Assembly (NCBI RefSeq): GCF_004310295.1
Contig: NZ_SISB01000024.1
Coordinates: forward strand, 1-64,000
Origin: Pseudomonas sp. BGI-2
Lineage (GTDB): Bacteria; Pseudomonadota; Gammaproteobacteria; Pseudomonadales; Pseudomonadaceae
Length of the DNA stretch: 64,000 bases
Direction: 5' to 3'
Part shown: one piece after another, positions 45,120-51,973 of the stretch
Numbering within the stretch: the first letter of the stretch is position 1
How the letters are laid out: each line of letters opens with the position of its first letter
Notes under the pieces: generated by a model
What the model was told of the DNA's origin: nothing
What the model saw: only the letters and a program-made list of their open reading frames with translations
The model's database searches: none
Made by a program: the position numbers and the translations under genes

Positions 45120-46451
45120 ATGGCGCGCGACAAGGACATCCCCCAAGTCTGGGAAGTTGGAACTGGTGGCGGCGGTAGTGGAATCGGAATTCGCTACCTG
45201 CGAGACATGACCCCAACCGAACTGGCCGAACGTGACGCCAGACAAAAATCCTACGAAGCCATGCTCGCCCGACAACAGGCGTATGAAGACCGCCTGCTCG
45301 GGCAATCCGAAAAGCGCAAAGACGCCGCGACTAAAGGTTGCGTGTTCGCCAAAAGCTGCGACCTCCCCGACGGCGTCATCAACTACAACAATCCTGCCGG
45401 TTTTGTCCCGCTCGAAAGACTCGCCAACTACGGATCATGGGCCGTGCTGGGCACAGACGCGGCGATTACAGCAGAAGGTCTACCGCTCAAATGGTTGGCC
45501 GGTTCGGCAACGGGCAGCGCCATTGCCCAACGCCTCGGCGGTTCTCTTGCGCTGTGTTTGCTGGAAGGCTCAGCCGTCGTGGCGGCGGGCGCAGCCGTCG
45601 GAACCGTTGCGCTACTGATACCGAATACCAGCCTTTCCCCCGACAGCGCCTTTTACAAAAACGAGCAATACGCCGAACTGGACATGGGGCGAACCCGCGT
45701 CCGCCTCAACGCGAAAACACTGCCTGATGGTTCAGTCAACGCTTACGGTTTCTACACGGGCGGGAAGAAAGAATGGGAATTTGTCCGGGTCATTGGAGCC
45801 GACAAGAAAGGCGAAAAGTTTGTTGCCGACATCGGCAACGGGATTGGCCTGACCTGGACGCCAGCGGCAAACCCTGATGAGGTCTTGGGCATTCCCGCAC
45901 TGGAAGGCGCCCCGTCATTGCCGACCGTGTGGGTGTATCCGCCCACTGACCAAGCCAACAAGATACTGGTGAATCCGGAGCCCCCACCCGAGTATCAGGA
46001 TGCGATTATCTGGTTTCCGGGTACGAGGATTGAGCCGATTTACATTGCGCTCAGTGCCCGGCATGAATCCGGTGTCGTCACGGGTGTGGGGGAAGATGTG
46101 TCGGGGACTTGGCTTGCTGGGGCAAATATCGGGCTAGGTGCACCAATCCCAATACGAATAGCAGATGAACTGCGAGGACGTGAATTCAAAAACTTCAAAA
46201 CATTCAGAACCGCATTTTGGACAGCGGTAAAAAATGATCCTGAGCTTTTAAGCCAGTTCAATGAGGACGCACAGGACCGTCTAATGTCAGGCAACGCCCC
46301 TGCTGTTCGAGAGCGAGAAGCGGTAGGCAACAGAACTACTTTCGAGCTACACCACCTCGAGCGAATTGCCGATGGTGGAGCTGTCTACGACATAGATAAC
46401 CTACGTGTGAACACCCCCAAAAACCATATTAATCAACACAGAAAAATGTAG
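45120..46451 (+). CDS. S-type pyocin / colicin-like HNH DNase bacteriocin
   Basis: 443-aa bacteriocin. A short glycine-rich N-terminus (GTGGGGSGIGIRYL) and a charged helical segment (30-70) lead to a hydrophobic stretch (about 140-175). The pyocin S translocation-type domain follows (about 190-330, with TVWVYPPTD and IWFPGTRIEPIYIALS). The C-terminal colicin E2/E9-type DNase has the HNH-H motif: His411-His412, Asn427, His436, His440. It is shorter than typical 600-800-aa S pyocins, so the receptor-binding part is reduced or unusual. The cognate immunity gene starts 7 bp later. Confidence 0.9.
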   Translation: MARDKDIPQVWEVGTGGGGSGIGIRYLRDMTPTELAERDARQKSYEAMLARQQAYEDRLLGQSEKRKDAATKGCVFAKSCDLPDGVINYNNPAGFVPLERLANYGSWAVLGTDAAITAEGLPLKWLAGSATGSAIAQRLGGSLALCLLEGSAVVAAGAAVGTVALLIPNTSLSPDSAFYKNEQYAELDMGRTRVRLNAKTLPDGSVNAYGFYTGGKKEWEFVRVIGADKKGEKFVADIGNGIGLTWTPAANPDEVLGIPALEGAPSLPTVWVYPPTDQANKILVNPEPPPEYQDAIIWFPGTRIEPIYIALSARHESGVVTGVGEDVSGTWLAGANIGLGAPIPIRIADELRGREFKNFKTFRTAFWTAVKNDPELLSQFNEDAQDRLMSGNAPAVREREAVGNRTTFELHHLERIADGGAVYDIDNLRVNTPKNHINQHRKM

Positions 46452-46458
46452 GTGCAAA

Positions 46459-46713
46459 ATGGCAGCCATTAGCGATTACACCGAAAAAGAGTTCATCAAG
46501 TTCATTCAACAAATTCGTGCCATCAACAAAGAGGGATCTGATGAAGAGCTCGGCGAGGTACTGGCACAATTCAGGAGCCTATCTGGCCACCCGGATGGTA
46601 GCGACCTGATTTTTTATCCAGAGCCAGGTGCAGATAATTCTGCCGAAGGCGTCACAAAAACAGTAAAGGAATGGCGTGCTGCTCAAGGGTTGCCTGGGTT
46701 CAAAGAAGGATGA
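46459..46713 (+). CDS. Colicin/pyocin DNase immunity protein (Im2/Im9 family)
   Basis: 84-aa four-helix immunity protein: YTEKEFIKFIQQI, then SGHPDGSDLIFYPE (Phe52-Tyr53 replace the usual Tyr-Tyr pair), ending VKEWRAAQGLPGFK. It blocks the DNase encoded just upstream. Together the two genes form a self-contained cassette. Confidence 0.93.
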   Translation: MAAISDYTEKEFIKFIQQIRAINKEGSDEELGEVLAQFRSLSGHPDGSDLIFYPEPGADNSAEGVTKTVKEWRAAQGLPGFKEG

Positions 46714-46753
46714 CCTGTTGGCAAGAACTGAACATAGGAAAGCGGGGTACCCA

Positions 46754-46768
46754 ATTTCGGAAACGTCC
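46754..46768 (+). repeat. Right copy of 15-bp direct repeat flanking the bacteriocin cassette
   Basis: Exact copy of the 45040 sequence, 41 bp after the immunity gene stop. The two copies are 1714 bp apart and bracket exactly the toxin-immunity pair. Confidence 0.75.
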
Positions 46769-46804
46769 CACAGCCATAATTTGAGCTTCGCGCTAGGGTC
46801 AATG

Positions 46805-46824
46805 CCCCCGTGACACATCGGGGG
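46805..46824 (+). other. Hairpin in the queC leader
   Basis: CCCCCG-TGACACAT-CGGGGG, a 6-bp GC-only stem ending 7 nt before the AAGGAAG ribosome binding site of queC. It has no T tail, so an mRNA leader structure is more likely than a terminator. It does not resemble a preQ1 riboswitch. Confidence 0.5.
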
Positions 46825-46845
46825 AATCCCAAGGAAGAACGAACC

Positions 46846-47544
46846 ATGACTAAAAAGGCCGTTATCGTTTTCAGCGGTGGACAGGACTCCACAACCTGCT
46901 TGATCCACGCGTTGCCGCTCTACGATGAAATTCACTGTATTACGTTTGACTATGGCCAGCGTCACCGTGCAGAAATTGAAGTGGCGCAGCAGCTTTCGAG
47001 AGAGCTCGGTGTGACGGCCCATAAGGTACTCGACACTTCAATGTTGAATGATCTGGCCATTAGTAGTCTGACGCGCACTAACATCCCTATTCCAAGCGTC
47101 AACAGTTCCGAAGAAAATGTACCTAACACCTTCGTACCGGGTAGAAATATTTTATTTTTAACATTGGCTTCTATTTATGCATATCAGGTTCGCGCTGAAA
47201 CTGTAATCACAGGAGTTTGTGAGACAGAGAGCTCTGGCTATCCTGACTGTGGCGATGCGTTTGTAAAATCTTTAAACAGGTCCGTCGAACTGGGCATGGA
47301 TTATAAAGTACGCATTGATACTCCGCTTATGCGCTTGAATAAGGCTGAGACGTGGGCCTTGGCGGAGTACCACGGAAAATTTGAATTGATTCAGCACCAC
47401 ACACTGACTTGCTATAACGGAATAAAAGGCAGTGGATGCGGCGATTGTGACGCGTGCAATCTTCGAGAAAAAGGGATGACTGAGTTTCTTGAAAACAAAT
47501 CAGCGGTGATGAAGAGTTTGAAAGAAAAACTGCATTTGAAGTAG
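46846..47544 (+). CDS. queC: 7-cyano-7-deazaguanine (preQ0) synthase QueC
   Basis: 232-aa ATP-dependent enzyme converting carboxy-deazaguanine to preQ0. The PP-loop is SGGQDS (10-15), the substrate region is GVCETESSGYPDC, and the zinc site is Cys189, Cys198, Cys201 and Cys204. All expected catalytic features are intact. No queD, queE or folE lies next to it, it is AT-richer than its surroundings, and it sits in an accessory island opposite a VUT-family transporter. It is therefore probably an extra, horizontally acquired copy. Confidence 0.93.
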   Translation: MTKKAVIVFSGGQDSTTCLIHALPLYDEIHCITFDYGQRHRAEIEVAQQLSRELGVTAHKVLDTSMLNDLAISSLTRTNIPIPSVNSSEENVPNTFVPGRNILFLTLASIYAYQVRAETVITGVCETESSGYPDCGDAFVKSLNRSVELGMDYKVRIDTPLMRLNKAETWALAEYHGKFELIQHHTLTCYNGIKGSGCGDCDACNLREKGMTEFLENKSAVMKSLKEKLHLK

Positions 47545-47552
47545 TTTAAAGC

Positions 47553-47574
47553 GCAGGGGAGAGACCTTCCCTGC
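47553..47574. terminator. Bidirectional terminator between queC and the VUT transporter gene
   Basis: GCAGGG / CCCTGC stem between the convergent stops, followed by ATTTT on the plus strand and GCTTT on the minus strand. Confidence 0.6.
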
Positions 47575-47577
47575 ATT

Positions 47578-48450
47578 TTACGCAATCTTGGTACCAGCCA
47601 CATACCTTTTAAATAAAGACCTTGCTCCGTAGGCTGGAAAAACATTCAGAACAGCGAAGCACATTTTTATAGCGATCTGAATATAAATTATATTAAGTAT
47701 TTCCGCACTCGTCATTGTTCCGTAAAACGCAACAAAACAAAAAATAAAGCTATCGATTATTACTGCAAAGAACGTACTTAAAAACACGCGCAAAAATAGC
47801 AACCGTGCATTCGTAAGCTCCTTTATCTTGCTCAACAAATAAGAATTTACATATTCAGAAAAAATAAACGATACAGAGGACGCTACCAACACCGAGGACA
47901 CATGCGTCATGACCTCACTGTATGGTGTATCGAGTTTCCAGCCTGACAAACCGGGAAGATAGCTGGTAAAACTTAGCAAAAAAATTATCAGCGCATTACT
48001 TGCGAATGCAAACAAGATGGCTTTTCTTGCCAATCTAAGCCCATAAAACTCATTCAACATATCAACTATTAAAAATGTCAGCGGATACAAAAAAACTCCT
48101 GGGGTTACGACGACGTCGATCGACTCGACATACACAAGCTTTGTTGCCGCAATGTTGGTGAACATATAGAGTGCGAAAAGTAGCAGATTGAGTGCAACAT
48201 AAATCATCCATGATTTTTCATGTCGATCATTTATTTCATAAGCCGTCAATGCAACACCGTCAGAATAAAATTTTCTATACACCGACTTTATCTCTGACCT
48301 GCTTAAGTCATCCCCTATTTCGCTTCTTAATAACTCATCAAGCTTTACTTTCTTGATTTTCCCCGTCGAGACAATCATGATAACGGCAAGACCTTTACTA
48401 TTCTCGAACCCTAACAATTTATACCTGCTATTCTCCGAAATACTATCCAT
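47578..48450 (-). CDS. VUT/YhhQ-family transporter with N-terminal extension
   Basis: 290-aa membrane protein. Residues 85-290 are the Vut_1 domain (queuosine-precursor transporter family): NIAATKLVYV, then FLYPLTFLIVDMLNEFYGLRLARKA, with about six helices. E. coli YhhQ imports preQ0/preQ1. Residues 1-84 form an extra soluble domain (KGLAVIMIVSTGKIKKVKLDELL) absent from the 221-aa E. coli protein; its role is unknown. Translation is coupled to the XRE regulator gene (8-bp overlap) with a GGAGG site. Strongly AT-rich. Convergent with queC, the enzyme making the molecule this family carries. Confidence 0.85.
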   Translation of the reverse strand: MDSISENSRYKLLGFENSKGLAVIMIVSTGKIKKVKLDELLRSEIGDDLSRSEIKSVYRKFYSDGVALTAYEINDRHEKSWMIYVALNLLLFALYMFTNIAATKLVYVESIDVVVTPGVFLYPLTFLIVDMLNEFYGLRLARKAILFAFASNALIIFLLSFTSYLPGLSGWKLDTPYSEVMTHVSSVLVASSVSFIFSEYVNSYLLSKIKELTNARLLFLRVFLSTFFAVIIDSFIFCFVAFYGTMTSAEILNIIYIQIAIKMCFAVLNVFPAYGARSLFKRYVAGTKIA

Positions 48451-49039
48451 TGAACCGTTCCTCCATTATCTCCCCAATTACAAGAACAGTATCTGAACAA
48501 CAGCAAGGCTCAATGGTTATGAACAACCGCTTCGTCGTTTTGTCGTACGCCAGCTTTTCTTTGTTATTATTCAACAACCCCTTCTTGACTATTAACAAGT
48601 CTCCCGATTCATTCACACCACTAATATCATTCTCCAGAAGCACACCGATTAAATTGCAGGCCGTGCCGAAAAAATAAGTCAGCGGATGGGTTGCGACCAA
48701 CTCGCCAATCCTCTTGCCAAGATTCTGCTCAAGCAAGCTCTCTTTAATGATAGGGACGGCTGCTGGGTTCATATTACCTTGCAAAGAAACGCTACTTTCT
48801 ATGATATCCCTTTCTTCAAGATCAACAGTCTCTATCTCCTTGTAAGAGACACCGAAAAAATAGGAAATTTTGCGGATGGTGGATTGCTGAACATTGACAA
48901 CCCGCCCCTCCAAAATATTGTAGATAGTCGTTCTGGTCAAACCACTGGCATTGCACAAAGACAGCTGAGTTTCTCCACGACTTTTTATCAGATACTTAAT
49001 ATTACTTTTCAACCTTTCAGTCTTTTCTCGCTTAAACAT
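48443..49039 (-). CDS. XRE-family regulator with C-terminal sensor-like domain
   Basis: 198-aa protein with an N-terminal helix-turn-helix (residues 8-60: KYLIKSRGETQLSLCNASGL, then TIYNILEGR) and a C-terminal domain of about 110 residues ending in an unusual IEPCCCSD cysteine triplet. It is the first gene of the transporter operon and probably controls it. Whether the C-terminal domain senses a deazapurine is speculation. The start is uncertain: 49039 places the HTH at the N-terminus; ATGs at 49054 and 49165 are also in frame, and none has a good ribosome binding site. Confidence 0.78.
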   Translation of the reverse strand: MFKREKTERLKSNIKYLIKSRGETQLSLCNASGLTRTTIYNILEGRVVNVQQSTIRKISYFFGVSYKEIETVDLEERDIIESSVSLQGNMNPAAVPIIKESLLEQNLGKRIGELVATHPLTYFFGTACNLIGVLLENDISGVNESGDLLIVKKGLLNNNKEKLAYDKTTKRLFITIEPCCCSDTVLVIGEIMEERFNG

Positions 49040-49333
49040 CAAGATACTTACCATTTGCTTGCAGTTAAAACAGACCATACATGTTGACTGAATGGCTAAG
49101 GAAGTCACTATCTGCCTGTTTCGCGATCTAAAGAGGCGGCATTGCGCAGACAATATCTCAAACACATCAAACGAACGTCAAACGTTGTTTCTCACCGACA
49201 TTGATTGGTAAAAAATCCGACAGACACAACTTACATAATTTAAAGACACTTCTTACAACAACAAAAGAGTTTGCTCGCAATGCGAGCCTACGCCATTCAT
49301 GACGCATCCTTAAACATGAATCATTTAATTACA

Positions 49334-49364
49334 CAGATGTTAATTTATTTGATTAATACATCTG
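49334..49364. promoter_or_regulatory. AT-rich inverted repeat upstream of the DUF6124 gene
   Basis: CAGATGT ... ACATCTG with further TTAAT/ATTAA pairing, centre-to-start distance about 120 bp. It is the only structure I see in the 432-bp gap 49040-49471, which is otherwise plain AT-rich sequence. Operator or promoter element is a guess. Confidence 0.4.
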
Positions 49365-49471
49365 AATTTTCTGGTAATAAATCTACTGGCAGGTCAATTC
49401 ACACATTGCCGCCAACCAGTCCACTGATGGCTTGGGACTGGCACTTCTTAAATCTTGCAAGGAGCTTCGAT

Positions 49472-49843
49472 ATGAAAAAAACTCCCCCCAACTCTCCACA
49501 ATCAGCCGACGACGATCTTGATTCATCCAAACTATCCGATATCACTGAACACCGCGTCAGTGCTCGACTGCGCAAACCCGGCCAACCCGATCCTGTCAGC
49601 TACTTCTTCACTCTCCAGCCCGGCATCGACACGCTTTCGCTGCTCGCCCATGCCTGTGAAACGTTGGCCTCGCTCAATGTCATGAGCACGGACCTAGCCC
49701 GTAATCTCGAAAGCTCCCATCGCAACATTGCACTGGCAATCCAACAGTTGGCGGTGCTGGCCGAACTGTTGATAAATCGGGCACTGGACAACCTGGACCC
49801 ACCTGGTGGGATGTCTGAGGCTCCAGTCAATAATGCCCACTGA
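49472..49843 (+). CDS. DUF6124 family protein
   Basis: 123-aa small soluble protein of a Pseudomonas-specific family: N-terminal disordered KKTPPNSPQSADDDLDSSKL, then a four-helix-like part (TLSLLAHACETLASLNVMST ... IALAIQQLAVLAELLINRAL). Function unknown. The ATG at 49472 follows AAGGAG. Forms a pair with the next gene. Confidence 0.75.
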   Translation: MKKTPPNSPQSADDDLDSSKLSDITEHRVSARLRKPGQPDPVSYFFTLQPGIDTLSLLAHACETLASLNVMSTDLARNLESSHRNIALAIQQLAVLAELLINRALDNLDPPGGMSEAPVNNAH

Positions 49844-49876
49844 GTCGTCGCGTTTTTTACCGAGTGGAGGTTTGTC

Positions 49877-50131
49877 ATGGATCGATATATGCCTATCACC
49901 GGCACCGATAGCACCATCGCATCGCTGCTGATCGACACCGAAGCACCGCTGGACGTGTTGCATGAAACGGCGGCCTACCGGATCCGCACGGCAACTCAAC
50001 TGCTGGAGAGTCTCGCCTTTAGCGAGGGGGTCTACAGTGAGTTGGCGCGCGTATTAGTCACGTCACTGCGCGACGGCTGCGACTTGCTGGATGTCGTCGG
50101 ACGACGATTACAGATGCAGCTCTCGGCGTAA
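49877..50131 (+). CDS. Small helical protein, DUF3077-like
   Basis: 84-aa protein with the pattern PLDVLHETAAYRIRTATQLLESLA ending in LLDVVGRRLQMQLS, similar in length and layout to DUF3077 proteins that often follow DUF6124 genes in Pseudomonas. GGAGG ribosome binding site. Function unknown. Confidence 0.65.
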   Translation: MDRYMPITGTDSTIASLLIDTEAPLDVLHETAAYRIRTATQLLESLAFSEGVYSELARVLVTSLRDGCDLLDVVGRRLQMQLSA

Positions 50132-50138
50132 AAAAGAA

Positions 50139-50161
50139 GGTCGACCTCATTGAGGTCGACC
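50139..50161. other. Perfect hairpin after the DUF3077-like gene
   Basis: GGTCGACCTCA-T-TGAGGTCGACC, an 11-bp perfect inverted repeat 7 bp after the stop codon. It is preceded by an A run (terminator-like only in the minus direction) and lacks a plus-strand T tail. Confidence 0.6.
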
Positions 50162-50183
50162 CGCGCTGACGCGTTCGGGCAAA

Positions 50184-50264
50184 ATGCGCACCGAACACGT
50201 GATGAACAACACATTCGCTTTGGGTGGCGTCAACACCTCGTTGATTTTCCGTCGCTGGCACTGA
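50184..50264 (+). pseudogene. Fossil 3' end of the ApeR-type ketosynthase gene
   Basis: 26 codons plus stop encoding EHVMNNTFALGGVNTSLIF and RRWH, against EYVMNNNFAFGGVNTSLIF and RRWS at the end of the ketosynthase at 43162. Over 67 bp (50192-50258 against 44316-44382) 60 positions match, and the last 36 are identical. No ketosynthase body precedes it. It lies directly upstream of a paralogue of the gene that follows the intact ketosynthase. Confidence 0.85.
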
Positions 50265-50290
50265 TCTGAAAAACGTTTGGAGTGAAGGGA

Positions 50291-51112
50291 ATGACTCGGT
50301 TTCAGCGCATCGGCGCAATGTTCACCATGGCCGTTGTGCTGAGCGGCTGCATCGGCAGCCCGGTGTACACCGCCAAGGAAAACTTTCCCGGCGACAAGGA
50401 CATGACCGACAACCGCATGAGCCGCGCTATCGTTACTGCGCTGATTGAACGCCAATGGGTCGTGCAGTCGGCCCGACCGGGCATGATCAAAGCGGCCATC
50501 ACTGTGCGCAACAGGCATCACGCCGAAATCGACATCCCTTACACGCCCACCTCATTTGAAATGGACTACCGCGACAGCCGGGACCTGGACTACAAGGACG
50601 GCAGGATCCACGACACCTACAACCGCTGGATCAACTACCTGCGTGACGACGTGGTCAAGCAGCTGGCCTCCGACCCGGACGTGGATCAAGTCATCGCGTT
50701 GCAAGGTGCCTATGAACCCACCTATCAGGACTTCCAGGAAGGCGTGAAGCGCGCCACCGAAGTCGGCCTGCTGGATGGCAGCGTCAAGTTCTACCTGGCG
50801 GGAGAAGCGCTGCCAACGCAGGTGCGCAAGCTGAATGCGGTGAGCAGCAGCCGAAAGGCCGACGGCGAAGACAAATCCGCTGAAGACGCCTGCTACTGGG
50901 CATTGCAATCGACCTTGGCGACCTTGCAGAGCAAGGCCAAAAAGGCCGGCGCCAATGCCGTGATCAACATTACGGGCATCAACAAACGCGACCTGAACCA
51001 GGACACCGGGAACTACCAGTGCAGTGACGATGGGGAAAGACCTGGGCTGGAGGCGCTTAAAGCAGTGGTATCCGGGGTGGCGTTGCGTGGGGATCTGGTC
51101 AACGTTGACTGA
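50291..51112 (+). CDS. Lipoprotein with APE-end domain, paralogue of the 44418 gene
   Basis: 273-aa lipoprotein with lipobox VLSGC (Cys20). Residues 25-150 form an extra domain (MSRAIVTALIERQWVV, YNRWINYLRDDVVKQL). Residues 160-273 repeat the domain of the 148-aa protein at 44418: DGSVKFYLAG, KAGANAVINI, GVALRGDLV, with two conserved cysteines. Function unknown, probably outer-membrane attached. The ATG at 50291 has GGAG 8 bp upstream; a GTG at 50282 is too close to that site. Confidence 0.82.
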   Translation: MTRFQRIGAMFTMAVVLSGCIGSPVYTAKENFPGDKDMTDNRMSRAIVTALIERQWVVQSARPGMIKAAITVRNRHHAEIDIPYTPTSFEMDYRDSRDLDYKDGRIHDTYNRWINYLRDDVVKQLASDPDVDQVIALQGAYEPTYQDFQEGVKRATEVGLLDGSVKFYLAGEALPTQVRKLNAVSSSRKADGEDKSAEDACYWALQSTLATLQSKAKKAGANAVINITGINKRDLNQDTGNYQCSDDGERPGLEALKAVVSGVALRGDLVNVD

Positions 51113-51134
51113 GGCTGTCGCCTCGGCAAAGACA

Positions 51135-51157
51135 AAGGGCGCCTTTCGGCGCCCCTT
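51135..51157 (+). terminator. Terminator after the lipoprotein gene
   Basis: GGGCGCC-TTTC-GGCGCCC stem with a weak CTT tail, in the same GACAAA context as the terminator at 44879. The rest of the 51113-51306 gap shows nothing I can name. Confidence 0.7.
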
Positions 51158-51306
51158 CACAAACAGGTCGGCTTGTCATCGCCCTGTACCTGTCTGGCTC
51201 TGCGATGGCTGGTTGCCCAGGATCCTCAGAGTCTCACAAGCCCCTTTCGGGAACGCGCGGAGTATTGCTTAGACACCACCAGTCGTCTTTTTTCTTTTGG
51301 TTTGAC

Positions 51307-51594
51307 TCAGGTACTGGCGTGTAACTTCAGTCCTAAAGCCTTCATAACTTTAAGAATGGTTCCGAATTCCGGATTGCCTTCACCCGAAAGTGCACGGTAA
51401 AGGCTTTCCCGAGAGAGCCCCGCATCCCGTGCGACCTGGGTCATGCCCCGAGCACGCGCAATAGTCCCAAGTGCTCTGGCGATAAATGCTGGGTCATCTC
51501 CCGCTTCTTCCATGCTAGCGTCAAGATAATTGGCCATGTCCTCTTCGGTCTTGAGGTACTCGGCAGAGTCCCAGCGAGTGAATTGTTCGGTCAT
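51307..51594 (-). CDS. Addiction module antidote protein (HTH, HigA-like)
   Basis: 95-aa antitoxin of the putative addiction module antidote family. It has an N-terminal RWDSAEYLKTEEDMANYLDA segment and an HTH (IARARGMTQVARDAGLSRES then EGNPEFGTILKVMKALGLKL). Its start overlaps the toxin stop by 4 bp. Confidence 0.88.
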   Translation of the reverse strand: MTEQFTRWDSAEYLKTEEDMANYLDASMEEAGDDPAFIARALGTIARARGMTQVARDAGLSRESLYRALSGEGNPEFGTILKVMKALGLKLHAST

Positions 51595-51896
51595 GGGTTT
51601 TGCTCCTGCCAGGATTTTGCAATGAGCCTGGCTTGTTTGATGTCACGTGTTTGGCTGCTTTTGTCACCTCCGCAAAGGAGGATGACTAACTGACGACCTT
51701 GCTGCATGAAGTAGACCCGATAACCGGGGCCGTAATCGATGCGGATTTCACTCAACCCTTCCCCAATGGCTTTGACATCACCAAATTGCCCATCGGCCAT
51801 ACGATCGATTCGCACCTGAATACGCATCCTGGCGCGGCTGTCGGCCAGCTTCAATAGCCAGGCAGAAAATGTTGAGCTTCGAAGGATCTCGGTCAT
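51591..51896 (-). CDS. RelE/ParE-family toxin of a type II addiction module
   Basis: 101-aa toxin (phage Gp49/HigB-like subfamily): FSAWLLKLADSRARMRIQVR, then ALGEGL-type core GEGLSEIRIDYGPGYRVYF and CGGDKSSQTRDIKQA. Probably a ribosome-dependent mRNA nuclease. The ATG at 51896 (MTEILRSSTF) fits the family better than 51935. Confidence 0.88.
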   Translation of the reverse strand: MTEILRSSTFSAWLLKLADSRARMRIQVRIDRMADGQFGDVKAIGEGLSEIRIDYGPGYRVYFMQQGRQLVILLCGGDKSSQTRDIKQARLIAKSWQEQNP

Positions 51897-51973
51897 GCCG
51901 CGAGTGTAGCTCTTGAGCCACACCTGCTCAACCAAGAATTTTAATCAACCGAAATTCCATGATCGCAAAACAG

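Noticed and set aside
46714..46845. preQ1 riboswitch upstream of queC
   Set aside because: No preQ1-I H-type pseudoknot pattern or A-rich tail is visible; only a simple GC hairpin is present.
50139..50183. Extension of the ApeR fossil upstream (CTC..TGAGGTCGA resembles LDEVDP coding sequence)
   Set aside because: The similarity falls inside a perfect 11-bp hairpin and would need a 22-nt deletion and an in-frame stop; chance or hairpin origin is as likely, so the fossil is limited to 50184-50264.
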